Source: Aricia agestis (lineage: Eukaryota; Arthropoda; Insecta; Lepidoptera; Lycaenidae). From it: a stretch of DNA of 64,000 nt. Below the pieces are notes generated by a model that had not been told where the DNA came from, did no database searches, and worked only from the letters and a program-made list of their open reading frames with translations. Made by a program: the position numbers and the translations under genes. This document shows positions 50,546 to 61,935 of the stretch, piece after piece. The stretch lies in the NCBI RefSeq assembly GCF_905147365.1, contig NC_056423.1, positions 5,064,501 to 5,128,500 on the forward strand, written 5' to 3'. Positions within the stretch are counted from its first letter, which is position 1; each line of letters opens with the position of its first letter.

Positions 50546-51755
50546 TAGAATTCTTATGTCTGATTTTTATAGAGGTTTGCCAATTTTGTCTTTTTGTAGT
50601 TTTATTTATAGTCATAGGAAATAGGAACAAGAGCCACCTTAACCGTTGTGAGTCAGTGTAGAATTTATAAATGATCAATATGTTAATTTGTTTTGAACAA
50701 GATGAATGATTAACCTTAATAGTAATTAAATAAACGTTTAAATCAACCTCATTATAGTTAAGTAAGGGTTCAATTACAAGAACAGCAGGGGTCACAACTT
50801 ACAACTTACAAGTGCTAATATTGTGTCTAATATACATAGAGAAATCACGACATATTTACTATGTTATTATGTGTAATGTGAATAATTAATCATTTAAATA
50901 CATAACTGCGCATTAACATACTTTATTTGTATGCAGTAGCACCAAAAAAGTTGGTCAAATACGAAGAATCGATATACTTAAGTGAAATCTACGGTTGGAC
51001 TATGAAAAAATTCAACGATTCTAAATTTAAAATTTCGCGGCAAAGAGAGAGACGACACACATTGTATGGGTAAGACAGATGATGCATAAATTAATATCTG
51101 TAACATTTCAATTTGGAACACCAATAGGAAAGGGTGGAACAACGGTTCAGAGGATAACAACGGTTTTCTTCTTGTCAATAAAAGCTATTAATTATTATTT
51201 GAGTTATTGTGTGAGAGCTATAGCTGATCATTTTTAAGCAAATTAGACAACAACGAAAACCATAGCATACTAATATTGCTGAAAGCACTGTATCATATTG
51301 TATGTTTTGCTGAAATATTAGATTATAATTATTTATACCTTAGGTACCCCATCAAGACCCATTAAATATTGCGAACAGTCCAGATTCCAGAGTCCCAGAA
51401 CTAGAATCCTCAGGCTCTAGCCTGGCCCTGGTCAGATGATCATAGACCTGTAGTTACAAATACCAATAAACTAAAATTCCCTTTCTAATAACGTCCTTTA
51501 CAATAGATCTATGGATAAGTCGGAATGGTATTGATACTTGTAAATCAAACGGTTACTATCTTAATGGTTCCCGTTAAATCATACTCTGATAATCTACTGT
51601 TACGCCGCTAGATGAGAAATCTGATAGATATGGCATCTAACTCTCATCCTCATTAGGCTGGATTTTTGTGCGTCCGCCCGAACGCGCGGTTTAGCGGCCA
51701 CACCGCAAAATTACAAATGTATGTAAATGACAGCGCAGCCGCGCCGCTATTTAAA
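50546..51755. other. unannotated stretch
   Basis: No frame with a domain. Slight GC increase with cgtccgcccgaacgcgcgg at 51670-51690, perhaps a relic of the CpG-rich MITE family. Confidence 0.4.
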
Positions 51756-51758
51756 TAA

Positions 51759-51897
51759 GGGCCTGTTTCACCACTTCCTGATTAGTGCCGAATAGGCTAT
51801 CCATAACTTCACTTGTTAAATAGAGTATGGAGCATCTGTGAAATAAGTTGTGGATAGCCTATTCGGCACCTTTTTCAGGAAGTGGTGAAACAGGCCC
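51759..51897. mobile_element. Harbinger-type MITE, copy 5
   Basis: gggcctgtttcaccacttcc to its complement; TAA at 51756-51758 and 51898-51900. The inner part reads the other way round relative to copies 1 and 3 (cacttgttaaatagagtatg), consistent with opposite orientation. Confidence 0.87.
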
Positions 51898-51924
51898 TAA
51901 ATCTAGTAATTCTTATTACTCGTA

Positions 51925-52015
51925 ATAAGGAACACATACACACCCTAAAGTATTATGGATTTGTTTCTTGATCTATTCTCTTTGTACACCCTGTACAAAG
52001 TTGTACATTGTACAA
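51925..52015 (+). repeat. TA palindromic element end plus fold-back
   Basis: aaggaacacatacacaccct and aaagtattatgga match the right arm of the TA-flanked family; then attctctttgtacaccctg and gtacaaagagaatagacc form an inverted repeat around tacaaagttgtacat. Confidence 0.55.
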
Positions 52016-52274
52016 AGAGAATAGACCAAGAATAGGCAATAGAAACCTGAGATTTGGTCACTAAAATCTTTCAGTATTTGGCATTCATACTGGCGTTTCG
52101 AGCTATTAGCAGAGCCCAATTTATATTTTTTTTTTATATCAAAGAGGACATTTCTGTTTTGTCTTTTGAAGAACTAACATTTTAAGCCTCCAGACCCCTT
52201 GACAAAATTACCAATTCTGTTAGCCCTTTTGGAGAAAAGATTGTTTTTCACTGTGTACTATAAACTCTAAGAAA

Positions 52275-52534
52275 TACTGCCGCGCACAAAGAGACGAATG
52301 TTAATTCCTTAATTGTAACAAATGAAGAGTTTGACAGATTATGTTTGGAGCTTATCTCAAAATCTTCATTTAATCAAATTTAAGATTAAAAGGGCCGGCA
52401 AAGCACCTGCAAGTCTTTTGATGTTGCGAGTGTCTATGGACGACGAGAGTAGCTTTCCATTAGGTCCTCGTTTGCTTGTTTGCCCCTTAATTAAAAAAAA
52501 AAGTAATTAAAATTCGTCTCTGAGTACAGCAGTA
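52275..52534. mobile_element. MITE L with nested A-tailed fragment
   Basis: Ends tactgccgcgcacaaagaga-cgaatgttaatt and aattcgtctctgagtacag-cagta pair over about 30 bp with few differences. The inside has agagtttgacagattatg and aaatcttcatttaatc. The fragment 52387-52504 interrupts it. Confidence 0.65.
52387..52504 (+). mobile_element. 5'-truncated SINE-like or LINE 3' end, decayed
   Basis: ttaaaagggccggcaaagca, tcttttgatgttgcgagtgt, cgacgagagtagctttccat and ctcgtttgcttgtttgcccc end in A11. It contains only the 3' block common to the LINE at 24.5 kb and the SINE-like copies, so it could derive from either. Confidence 0.75.
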
Positions 52535-53175
52535 CCTTATCTATCGGTTTCTTGATCTGTGGAAAGGACATATAAATTGTAGTGCTTATTAGTGGCGGAA
52601 CAACTTTTACTAAACGAAGTAATATTGAGCATTCAGATGAATGAAATAGAAAGTGTATTGCCGAGTGCGTGAATTTACAGTGCATTATGCAATGTTTATT
52701 GAGGACTATAATAATTAGGACTAATAGTACAAAAAGAATAAGTACTTAAAATAAAATAAATAAATTAACGTTTGTTCAACAAAAATTTGAACATTACATG
52801 TAAGTACCTACATTTAACATAATAAGAGAAACACGAAACAATACAAAATATACAGATAAATTAAGGTAGGTATTGAAAAAAATTCCATAATAATCTGGAA
52901 AGTGGACAAAATATATTTTTTTAGTCCACCTTCCGAATTAATATAAACATTATGAAATTAAAATCCCCGATTTTTTTTTGCCCTCTCTTTTATGTCGGGG
53001 GTCAACGAAAGGAAGAAAAAAACTTGTCAAAGTTCAACATAGTAAGCTACAAAACAATTTTACCAAACAATAAATAGATTCTATTTCTGTACGTTTGAGC
53101 TACCATAGATTACCACGATTGCGAATCTGTCTACATGCACTTTCGAAGATCGTAAGCAATTTTATAGGCGAATAT
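52535..53175. other. unannotated AT-rich stretch
   Basis: A short inverted pair around 52900-52940 (ggaaagtggacaaaatat / tttttagtccaccttcc) is the only structure noted. Confidence 0.45.
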
Positions 53176-53183
53176 GCTCAACA

Positions 53184-53901
53184 CCAGGGGCTCCCAAACT
53201 TATTTTGTCTACTGCCCACTTTGAAAACAAATTATGTTTTAGCGACCCCTTTGTTGCAATTTAAAATGCATCCAGATGAAATACATCACCCCAATGATGA
53301 AATACTCAAAGCAGATATGTTACTACCGCGCGCGTTGTGAAGATTCAAATACGGCCCAATTGGGCCGTCTGTTGTTTAGTCTGCATCGAGCACAGTCACG
53401 AACGTGCCGCGTCTTGTCTTACCTAAATAAATTGAAAATGACGTCGTGCGCGTTTCGAAAATGTACCAATTATGACTCAAAACAAAAACAAAACACATGG
53501 AATCTCTTACCACATGTCTTGATTGCAATAAATACCTCGATTATTTACATTTTCAATAATTTTTTCGAACAATCTGGAAAAAATCGAATTTTCGTCATAG
53601 CTCAGGCGAAGAAAGAGACAGCGATACGATTCGACGTTTAAAAATAGAACTGTCTCTTTTATGTAAATGGTTTTTCGTATCTTTGGTTTCACTTACCTGT
53701 CAAATTTGTCAATGTTTGCAATTTTGAATTTGAAAAAGAGATTTAAGCCGGAAAATAGTATGGACGTAACAGATCTGTATAAGTAGAATATCATTGCATC
53801 ACCCCCTAAGCCTCTACACAACGCCCTCACTTTTTTCTGGATCCCCCCTTTAGACCTTCAGCGCCCTCAAGTGGGCGTTATCGCCCACTTTGGGAAAGGC
53901 T
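53184..53901 (+). mobile_element. hAT-like (8-bp duplication) element, 718 bp
   Basis: Ends ccaggggctcccaaac and ctttgggaaaggct; flanks gctcaaca (53176-53183) and gctctaca (53902-53909) differ at one base. A short frame from 53438 starts MTSCAFRKCTNYDSKQ, whose spaced cysteines loosely recall the start of a THAP DNA-binding domain, but it ends too soon to confirm one. Deletion derivative of the family at 34230-34438. An 8-bp duplication with THAP would also suit P elements, so the superfamily is not settled. Confidence 0.65.
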
Positions 53902-53909
53902 GCTCTACA

Positions 53910-54356
53910 CGCTTCCATCATGGAAAATGATTTATGAACCACAAATGAATGGCCAACGAAGAGAGGTTGCTGTAGAAAGTCTTCATATTCTCACAGAATC
54001 CAAAAAGTGTCAAACAGTATGTGTAACGTTTTAACAATGGTTAAATACATTTGATGTAATTTGTTATGGTTATCTCATAGTAGAAACTTTGGAAATCTGT
54101 TAAAAAGTTAAATGTTACATAAAAGTCCAAAATATGCCTATTGTTTAATAATTAATAGAGACTTTTCTTGGGTATTTACTATGTACGCATTATTATTTTG
54201 GCAAAATGTTGGTCTTAAAATATTCGTATCAGTAAATTAAGAAAATATTAAATGGTACCTAATTATTTTTACAAGGCAGCCAAAAGATAATATTTAGTTA
54301 CATTCCATAGGGAAAACAAGTACTGATTTCAAAGGGTAATATTTTTCATAATATGA
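53910..54356. other. unannotated stretch
   Basis: Nothing recognised. Confidence 0.4.
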
Positions 54357-54525
54357 CTAGATAACGCCCACAACTACCCCTTTAAACGCGCGGAACTATA
54401 CATTTCTCCAGGATAAAAAGTATCTACATACCAAATATCAGCAACATCGTTTAGCGGTTTGGGTGTAAAGAGGTAACAGACAGACAGATAAACTTACGCA
54501 TTTATAATATTAGTATTATGGCTAG
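54357..54525 (-). mobile_element. Helitron-like element, family A, copy with CTAG
   Basis: CTAG at 54357-54360, ataacgcccacaactaccc (hairpin decayed), ggataaaaagtatctacata, cggtttgggtgtaaagagg and ttacgcatttataatattag at the 5' end. Confidence 0.7.
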
Positions 54526-54925
54526 GCATATCATCCTATTTTCTATATGCTACCATCTGCTCTCTGACCTACAAAAATTTTACATGATGATCTATGGTAA
54601 TTGGTAAAACGAAACATTTAAAAGAATACCATAAACTATTTTCTAATTATTGATCTTCTACTTGTGTTAAATAAGCTGATTTATTTCGGTTAAGTATAAT
54701 ATTTACAATGAATTCTAGGATTTATACGTAATTCTCTTATTTATAGATTTAATTTAAAAAGCGGCTTATTCTATTGAATGGTAAAGTTAATACGAACTAA
54801 GTTCTGAATTAAATAAAGTAATGATTTATATCTGTTGCGAGATTCCAACCCACGGAGTTTACGAGAAAAACTGTAAAAACTGGTTATGTTTTTCCATGAT
54901 GATGAACATACATTTTAAAGAAATA
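54526..54925. other. unannotated stretch
   Basis: AT-rich; nothing recognised. Confidence 0.4.
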
Positions 54926-55266
54926 TTTTTTTTATGAAATAAGGGGGCAAACGAGCAAACGAGTCACCTGATGGAAAGCATCTTCCGTCGCCCATGGACA
55001 CTCGCAGCATCAGAAGAGCTGCAGGTGCGTTGCCGGCCTTTTAAGAAGGAATAGGGTAATAGGTGAGGGTAGGGAAGGGAATAGGGGAGGGTAAGGAAGG
55101 AATAGGAGAGGGTAGGGAATGGAAAAGGGTAGGGGATTGGGCCTCCGGTAAACTCATTCACTCGGCGAAACACAGCGCAGGCGCTGTTTCACGCCGGATT
55201 TCTGTGAGCCCGTGGTATTTCTCCGGTCGAGCCGGCCCATTCGTGCCGTAGCATGGCTCTCCCACG
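54926..55266 (-). mobile_element. A-tailed SINE-like element, copy 7
   Basis: T tail 54926-54933, complete to the fixed 5' end (ggctctcccacgt). The purine block has a longer run of aggggagggtaaggaagg units than copies 3 and 4. The 62- and 69-codon frames in it are shadows. Confidence 0.87.
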
Positions 55267-56285
55267 TGTTATATATTCGATATAATTTAGATTCTACGTT
55301 TAATCTCAATAAATATATTCAAATTGGTAGAATTATAATTTTAATTTATAACGCCTGTAATACTAAGCCCCTCCATACATAATATATTATCAAGGAGTTC
55401 CATTTCCAATTATTGGATGATTTCGACAGTATTTTTTTTGTTTGTTCCAATTTTTATTGCGAGATGTATATTACTCGTACGTTAAGCAGGTACTGTCATA
55501 TTCATATCATATTGCTATTTGCTTGTAATAATAGGATTAACCTACTGTAGAGCCAGTTTTGTTTAAGGCTCTTTTACATACGATTTTATGAATACAAGAG
55601 AGCATGTTAGAAGACTTTGACTTTATCAGAAGTTTTTGCTTAGGAAATATGAATATAAATATTTCACTCGTTACGTATTTTATAAAACATAGAGTCGCAG
55701 CACAAAAAGGGAGCATAGTATAGAATATATGGAACATTCTAACCCGTCTGATATATTGCTTGTCAAAATATTATGCCTTCTCTTCCAGAAATACGAAGGA
55801 ACATGATACAATGATACAAAATGTGAAGAGATAAAACCAGAGCAGTTTTACCTGTAGCTACTGACTTCCCTATGTTTCCTGGTCTTTAATATCCCCATCA
55901 CTCTTTCACGGTTACCTCATACACAATATATGCCCTGTTTAACGTCGATTTTCTTTAAGCCCGTGATAATGGTCCTTATGTACCGAAGCGTGGTTCTCAC
56001 ACAATTGAACCCAGACTGGCGAAAGCGGGGATCAAAGTCTGATAATTCTTGCAAAACCTACATGTAATACACGCTTAACAGCAATGACAGATGACAAGGT
56101 AGATGTCCAAGGCCGTCTAGCTAGGATGTAGTAACGGTTAGGTAACCGCCACACGATCGTCGATACCTAAATCGTTGCCTCATAGTGTTACAGCTTTTGT
56201 CATCTTTTGTTTGGGTTTTTTAGGGTTTCAAGTCGTTTTTGGTTAAAAATCTGGGTCACTAAGACCTTACAAGTTACAACTCTGT
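55267..56285. other. unannotated stretch
   Basis: 55945-56005 (agcccgtgataatggtcc, gtaccgaagcgtggttctca) faintly recalls the 5' part of the SINE-like family and may be an ancient copy. No gene. Confidence 0.35.
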
Positions 56286-56484
56286 TACTGAATACAGCAT
56301 ACTTGTCTCTTTTTATGTGTGTTTGTATGTTATCTCTTCACAACCAAACCGTCGAACCGATTTTTCTGAAATTTGGTTTGGAGATAGTGTGAGTCCCGGG
56401 AAAGGACATAGGATACTTTTTATCTCGGAAAAATGTACGGTTCCGAACGAATTTTGCCGCAACAGAGTTGCGGGCGTCATCTAG
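56286..56484 (+). mobile_element. Helitron-like element, family A, copy with CTAG
   Basis: atgttatctcttcacaacca, cgtcgaaccgatttttctg, cccgggaaaggacataggat, then gccgcaacagagttgcggg (hairpin) and CTAG at 56481-56484 before T. Confidence 0.75.
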
Positions 56485-56649
56485 TTACTTAGGAACTCGA
56501 TATCTTTGAGACTCAAGACTTTGAATTGTATTTTCAGAGCATTGTCATTTAAATTAGCAGAAAAGCTACTTACATTATAATATTAACCACGACATAATCA
56601 CTGTACTACTTACATCGACTTATTTTGTTAGGATTGGAAAACTTTAAGG

Positions 56650-57075
56650 GTGGGTTAGTTGCAACAGAGGCGTGGTTAAAGTTAAAGTTATGGTTATAGT
56701 TAAGGCTAATTTAACTTGCGTTATAACTTTGACCACAGAATTTGACAGAAGACGTTGCTGGTCCGACAAGGCTTTAAATGGACGTGGGCGGGGGCGCTGC
56801 TGGTACTCGTAAAGGAGAACTGTCAAAAATGGCGTTTTTGTAGTGATGACAGCGTTTGTCCCCTTTTTTTCGCCACGTGCATTTAAAGCCTTGTCGAGCT
56901 CTATGGTTATGGTTAAATATCCATCCATTTTTGACTATAACCAAAGATTTGACATTTTGCATTGTAGTTAAAGTTATAGTTTAATGGGCACACCAATAGC
57001 TAGAGAAGCTCGCAATTCCTAAATTGGTTTCTCAAAGAAACTTCACAGAGTTAGGGTGGGTTGGTGTGCCCATAA
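56650..57075. mobile_element. composite of nested MITEs
   Basis: Outer: ggtgggttagttgcaacaga and gtggttaaagttaaagttat with a later agttaaagttatagttt. Inner: 56757-56900, bounded by ccgacaaggctttaaatgga and gcatttaaagccttgtcg. Right: tgggcacaccaatagc at 56985 pairs with ttggtgtgccca at 57061-57073. At least two insertions are involved; boundaries of the outer element are uncertain. Confidence 0.55.
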
Positions 57076-57438
57076 ATGTTATTGTTTTAAATACAAGCTC
57101 TTAACGTCACATTTACACGTTCAGTAAAAAATAACTGTATCATGATTGTTAATGTTTTAACTGTAATTGTGTGATTTTTGTACCGTTCGCATTGTCCTTG
57201 TGTCAGTTTGGCACACCGCACAGACGAAATTTGAATCCTCATTTGTATTCTAACGTCGAATATAACGGACGAAGCTGTTAAAATGGCGCCAAATACTGAG
57301 AAGTGTTATTTAACTGTTATTTGTGAAATAGTATGTAAAATTTTTTGGATTCCAGTACACTGATCTGATATATATTTTATTTCAACTTGACAGCTTCGAT
57401 TCAGTCCACAGCACATTTAATATGTCCTTAGAATAATC
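57076..57438. other. unannotated stretch
   Basis: No repeat or credible frame. Confidence 0.4.
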
Positions 57439-57441
57439 TTA

Positions 57442-57749
57442 GGGTCAATTTATAATAGCGCAGAGTCGAAGCGAAGCGAATTCCCAATAACTGAACACAG
57501 AAAATTCAACCTTAACTCCAGAGCGTAACGCACACATTACTTCTGCGAGGCCAATCAGCGTTGGTCGGGCGCATCGACGCGAACTCGCGCGGATGCGCGC
57601 GCCTTTTTAACACCTTGACCGAAGTAATAAAGTGCGTCTCAGAAGTAATAAAATGCGTTAACGCTTTGGAGTTAAGGTTGAATTTGTTATATTCAGTTTT
57701 AATAATTCGCTTCAATGCGCTTGGACTCTGCGCTAGTATAAATTGACCC
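57442..57749. mobile_element. TTA-flanked inverted-repeat element, 308 bp
   Basis: gggtcaatttataatagcgc-agagtc and gactctgcgctagtataaat-tgaccc; TTA at 57439-57441 and 57750-57752. Inner arms attcaaccttaactcca / ggagttaaggttgaat. CpG-rich centre. Harbinger-type by target duplication; the 102-codon minus frame is a shadow. Confidence 0.78.
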
Positions 57750-57930
57750 TTACAAGAATCCTGTGGCACTTTCTCACGGAAGCATGAGTGTATCAACTTT
57801 GTATGCAACCTGTGTTTCAAAATTTGATAATTTGATTCTATTCAAGGCGATAGCTTCAAAAGACCGTTGTTGGTAATAATAATTCTTAGATATCTCAAAT
57901 AAGTATCAAACGACAGAGTTTTAAAGTTTT

Positions 57931-58686
57931 AATAATAATAATAATAATAAGCCCGCAGGGCAGCTTGTGGCGAGCTGTTGGGGAGTAGCGACCCCACGAA
58001 CCCGAGTGCTCCCAGGGAAGCCCCTGTTCTCCATCTCCGGCTTGCCTTCACCGGCCGGCCGGAGTGAATACTGACGGAGAATCAGGCCCTACCTCTGCCT
58101 TGCCTTAACCGGCCGGTCAGAGTGGAGTCGCGAGAGCTTCGGCTCGGAGAGAGTATGTGAAGCGTAAGTGGCGAATGGGCGACATGATGGGACCCTCTGA
58201 GGGTGCAAATGATCGGCGTTTAAAGTCCAGCGACACCTCTCCTGCCTCAAGCCGCTCTGTCAATGTTGCCGCCTTGGTGCACCGTGCGTGCGACCATTTT
58301 GAGAGGCCCATTCAAAGAGTTGGCGAGTCACCGTCTGGCAACTTTATGATACATATTTCTACGTTGTATCGGCAGACGCCATAGTCCTTCCATAGCTCCC
58401 GGTTACCCAGTCCACAAGTACCTCACCCCCATAGTCCGGTCTCATTTTAATTTTCCATTCCCTGCAATAGTCCTACACTGGCCGCTGGATCTCCTTGGGC
58501 GTACTGTCATAGTGCGGACAGGGAGAGTCGCCGGCTAGTGTCACATTACATTTAGATTAAAACTGTGTTACGGGGCCTCTACGTGTTGGCTTCGGCCCCA
58601 CGCATGCCTTCCAAAGGTCCGGGATTTAATTGCCCGTGAGCAAGGAGTGCTTAACACAAACATAATAATAATAATAATAATAATAA
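57931..58686 (+). mobile_element. GC-rich block bounded by (TAA)n, possible R4/Dong-type LINE 3' region
   Basis: An AATAATAAT run at 57931-57948 and another at 58664-58686 enclose about 715 bp far richer in GC than anything nearby (ccggcttgccttcaccgg, ccttaaccggccggtcagag, acggggcctctacgtgttgg). No complete frame is present. Dong-type R4 LINEs of Bombyx insert in TAA repeats, so a 5'-truncated relative is an attractive reading, but no reverse transcriptase is here to confirm it. Confidence 0.5.
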
Positions 58687-58940
58687 AGTTTATTTGCAAC
58701 TACATTAATGTTACATGCACACATACTTTAAAACAAGACAATTCCAAATCGCAGCCGCAAATTGGCTCATGCTCGGCATGTGCTGGTACACCCAGGGGCA
58801 TATTCAGTGCCGGTCTTCCGCAAGAGCCATTAGTGACGACATGGATATCATTATTAACTAATTACAACAGATTGCAAACGACTAAAACAACATAGAACAT
58901 TCAACAACAATAAAATATATCTCGCGACAGCCCACGACTA
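58687..58940 (-). mobile_element. LINE- or SINE-like 3' end with ATT tail
   Basis: On the minus strand gcaaataaactttattatt ends in (ATT)n at 58664-58686, preceded by gtgcatgtaacattaatgta, cgagcatgagccaatttgc and gcactgaatatgcccctggg. AATAAACTTT followed by ATT repeats resembles the end of a non-LTR retrotransposon. It shares its microsatellite with the preceding GC-rich block. Confidence 0.45.
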
Positions 58941-59214
58941 GACTGATGGTGATTTTGTCCTGTTTATAGTTTAAAATGCAAACCAGCCACCAAAGAAGAT
59001 GCTGATAACAAAGCGACATTTCTTAATAATATTAATCATAATTTACCTCCAACTAGAAAACATAAAGCTTAAAAGTTAAAATATAAATTTTAACTCTATC
59101 AAAGAATTCGGAAGACTGTTTAACATAATGTTATATTATGTTGATCGAACAAGAATTCAAGTTATTATGAGATAGCGTACCGTTCGACCTTGTTACTGAG
59201 TTTTGTGTTGTAAC

Positions 59215-60026
59215 TAGGGAATGTTATTATTCGACAAATTTGCTATTCGAATAATTCGAATCTTGTACAAAAGTTTTCGAATAATTCGAATATTATTCGA
59301 ATAATTCAAAATTTTTGAAAAATGCTGAAATTTATGAACAAAAATAATAAAAAACTTCGTACAACCATGTACAACCTATTTTGTTAATACTACGAAGTAA
59401 GCAAATCTAATTTTAACTTTTATCAACATAAATCTTTGTAAATCACATAGTTAATTTTTATCGTTAAACACTTTAAAAATGTATATTTTAAGGTTACTGC
59501 TGGGCAATAAAAGAAAGGCTGTAAAGTGTAAACCGTTTTCGATCGTAGCACCTTTTACTTTTCTCATGTGATTATGCTTGAAAGAAGTCAATGGATACAG
59601 ATCGTGAGCGACCATTACTGACGATACTGAAATCCATGACTGAAAGGAGTTTATAATATCTTCATTTTCATGTCTTTAGGCAAAATCGTTATTTTGGCTA
59701 AAAACATGCAAATGAATTTATTAGGCGTTTCTAAAACATGGTCAACGGCGACGATCGTATACTCATAAGTTAGACTAAAACAGATTTATGTATTATAATG
59801 TTATCATTAAAGATGTGGAATATTCATAAATAATATTATTTTTCTGAAATAAACTTAATTATGTTCTTATTCCATGTTAATTTTATGTTTGATAGCATTT
59901 TAAACAAAAATAAAAATATTTTTACTATTCGAATTATTCGAAAAATAATTTGGCGAATATTCGAATAATAAAATCGTCGAATATTCGAATAAAAAGAGTA
60001 TTCGATTATTCGAATAACATACCCTA
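59215..60026. mobile_element. hAT-like element with TTCGAATA-rich ends, 812 bp
   Basis: Ends tagggaatgttattattcg and cgaataacataccct; perfect 8-bp duplication gttgtaac at 59207-59214 and 60027-60034. About 100 bp at each end consist of repeats of attcgaataattcgaatatt. The middle 600 bp is AT-rich with no frame. Non-autonomous. Confidence 0.88.
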
Positions 60027-60209
60027 GTTGTAACCGGAGATATTCGCCTTATTTACTGCTAATAAAGTGCCAAATATAGATTTCTCGTGTAAGATTATAT
60101 TTTGTCGATTGTAACTTAGAGTTTTGGAAGAGTCTTTTTATTGGAAGAGGGCTCCAAATAAGTATTTCTCAGTAAATATCGCTTGCTACAAATCGCCGAA
60201 ATTCGAGAT

Positions 60210-60290
60210 AAAAGTGTGTCTCTATACCTAATTTTAATCAAAATATGTGTTAAAGAGACGTGAAAAATTAACAGAGACACACTTTCACAT
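60210..60290. repeat. imperfect inverted repeat
   Basis: aaaagtgtgtctctata and taacagagacacacttt are arms around attttaatcaaaatatgtg. It may be a fold-back of the 5' end of the adjoining Helitron-like copy. Confidence 0.5.
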
Positions 60291-60304
60291 TTATTATAAT
60301 ATTA

Positions 60305-60900
60305 CTAGATGACGTCCGCAACTCCGTTGCGTCAAAATTCGTTTATCGTGCGAACCGTATTCTTAAGGTGACGCCGCCTTAAAGTAAAAAAATCGTTTTG
60401 GATATAATAAGGTTTTAGATCGCTTGTTTTCTATGAGAGGCCGGGCCGGCCTCTCATAGATAACAAGCAATCTAAAACATATTATCCAACACGGTTTTTT
60501 ACTTTAACGCGGCGTCACCTTAAGAATACGGTTCTTACCACCAAAAAACCAGAAATATATTTCATTACGGCTTAGTATATTATGCTTGAACTAATCTATA
60601 CTTGGTACTACTAATATATATTCTGTGTCTATACGTACAAATTTTGGAAGCTTAAATCACTCTTTTCTGTTGTCAAAATTAGAATCCCTGTTTTTATAGA
60701 GATCTTTTTCATTAATTATTCTGTGTTACAAAAGTTGACCAATCGTGTTATGCTATGGGTAATTGAAAGATAAAGACATGATGAATAGTGTCAATGAACT
60801 TTAATTTCTCCTTCTCCTTTCCGTGAACTAAAAGTATATCCATACCAAACAGATAAATCGGTCCAGAGGTTTGGGCATGAAGATGAACAGACAAACACTT
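60305..60900 (-). mobile_element. Helitron-like element, family A, heavily interrupted
   Basis: CTAG at 60305-60308 with atgacgtccgcaactccg, hairpin half cgcaactccgttgcg and attcgtttatcgtgcgaacc. The family resumes only at about 60805 (ctttccgtgaac, agtatatccataccaaa, ggtttgggcatgaagatg). Between lie a large palindrome (60353-60533) and about 270 bp of unidentified sequence. Confidence 0.6.
60353..60533. repeat. 180-bp near-perfect palindrome
   Basis: aaccgtattcttaaggtgac-gccgccttaaagtaaaaaa and the complementary right half, centre gaggccgggccggcctc. The outermost bases, aaccgta, belong to the host Helitron-like sequence yet are also inverted at the right edge. Either the ends coincide with host sequence by chance or the palindrome includes inverted host DNA. 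Confidence 0.8.
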
Positions 60901-61118
60901 TCCTATTTCAAGACCTAAGAATGGCCTAGATAAATCTAGATACTAAAGTTACTCGGTCTGAAAATCCTTTATTCAAGTACTGGGAAAGAATAGGTGTCCG
61001 ATGACTGTGCTTGTTACTAAACTCGTCGCTGGACTCGCATTCACATAGAACTAGTTTGTAATACAATATGTAACACTAGTAGAGCAGCCGGACCGAATAA
61101 ATGTATGAGAGTGTAGAT

Positions 61119-61370
61119 CATAAAGTTAATATACCTAGGAGAATAGAGCAACAATCTCGAGCTGTCAAACGAAACCAAAATTGGTTTTCATCTGTGTGAA
61201 AAATATGTGTACGTATACACTTACACAAGCATGATTGAACATGAATTCTATGAGATTAAATTGTCAACGTGCGGCACGTGGCGACTGGACGTCATGCAGT
61301 GTTAATGATAGTGACATCTCTCTTGCTCAGGCCTTTGTTTCTCTATTCCGCTAGGTATATTAACTTTATG
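61119..61370. mobile_element. hAT-like MITE with CATAAAGTTAATATACC ends, copy 2
   Basis: 252 bp with perfect duplication gtgtagat at 61111-61118 and 61371-61378. Very similar to 32241-32534 (tgatagtgacatctctcttg, aagcatgattgaacatga), with a deletion of about 40 bp in the middle. Confidence 0.88.
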
Positions 61371-61378
61371 GTGTAGAT

Positions 61379-61935
61379 ATGGTAATGTAGAAGAAATATT
61401 ATATACTAGCACTAATTAATATTATACCATATAATATTTTAAATCTATTTAGTGTTAGCATACAACGTGACATTTTAGTGGTTGTTTTCCCTCAGCAGAA
61501 CGATTTACCTATAGTAGTACTATCGAGTTATGCAAGTTATTTTTTGAAAATTATAAACATTTTGTATGATGTACTATGGCAAGTGGTAACTTTATGGCGA
61601 TAGGCGCGAGCGGCTATGACCCGGCCGAATTTTATATAAGATTTTAATATTAAAAAACTTCACAAATCTGTTGTACTACTAAGATAGAATCATTTTACTG
61701 CGCGAAAACAACCATTAAAATTTGTATAATATTCTTAGCTATTCAGTCTCCTAGATCCATAAATTGTATCACAAATTTTTAACTGAGGGTTAATTACTGA
61801 AGAGTTTAAGCGACAATTATTAGAGTTAATAAAAAAATCTTGATTTCATTAAAGTTAGGTAACAATTAGGCGTCTATGAGTACGGCCCATACTTTATTGT
61901 TGTCATTATAGGTGAACCAATTTTCGGTTTTCCGC
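61379..61935. other. unannotated AT-rich stretch
   Basis: A short GC patch gcgagcggctatgacccgg at 61607-61625; nothing else. Confidence 0.4.

Noticed and set aside
56644..56928. 94-codon minus-strand frame, TITLTLT-rich
   Set aside because: Low-complexity reading of the AACTTTAACT-type MITE repeats.
57512..57820. 102-codon minus-strand frame
   Set aside because: Largely within the inverted-repeat element 57442-57749; no domain.
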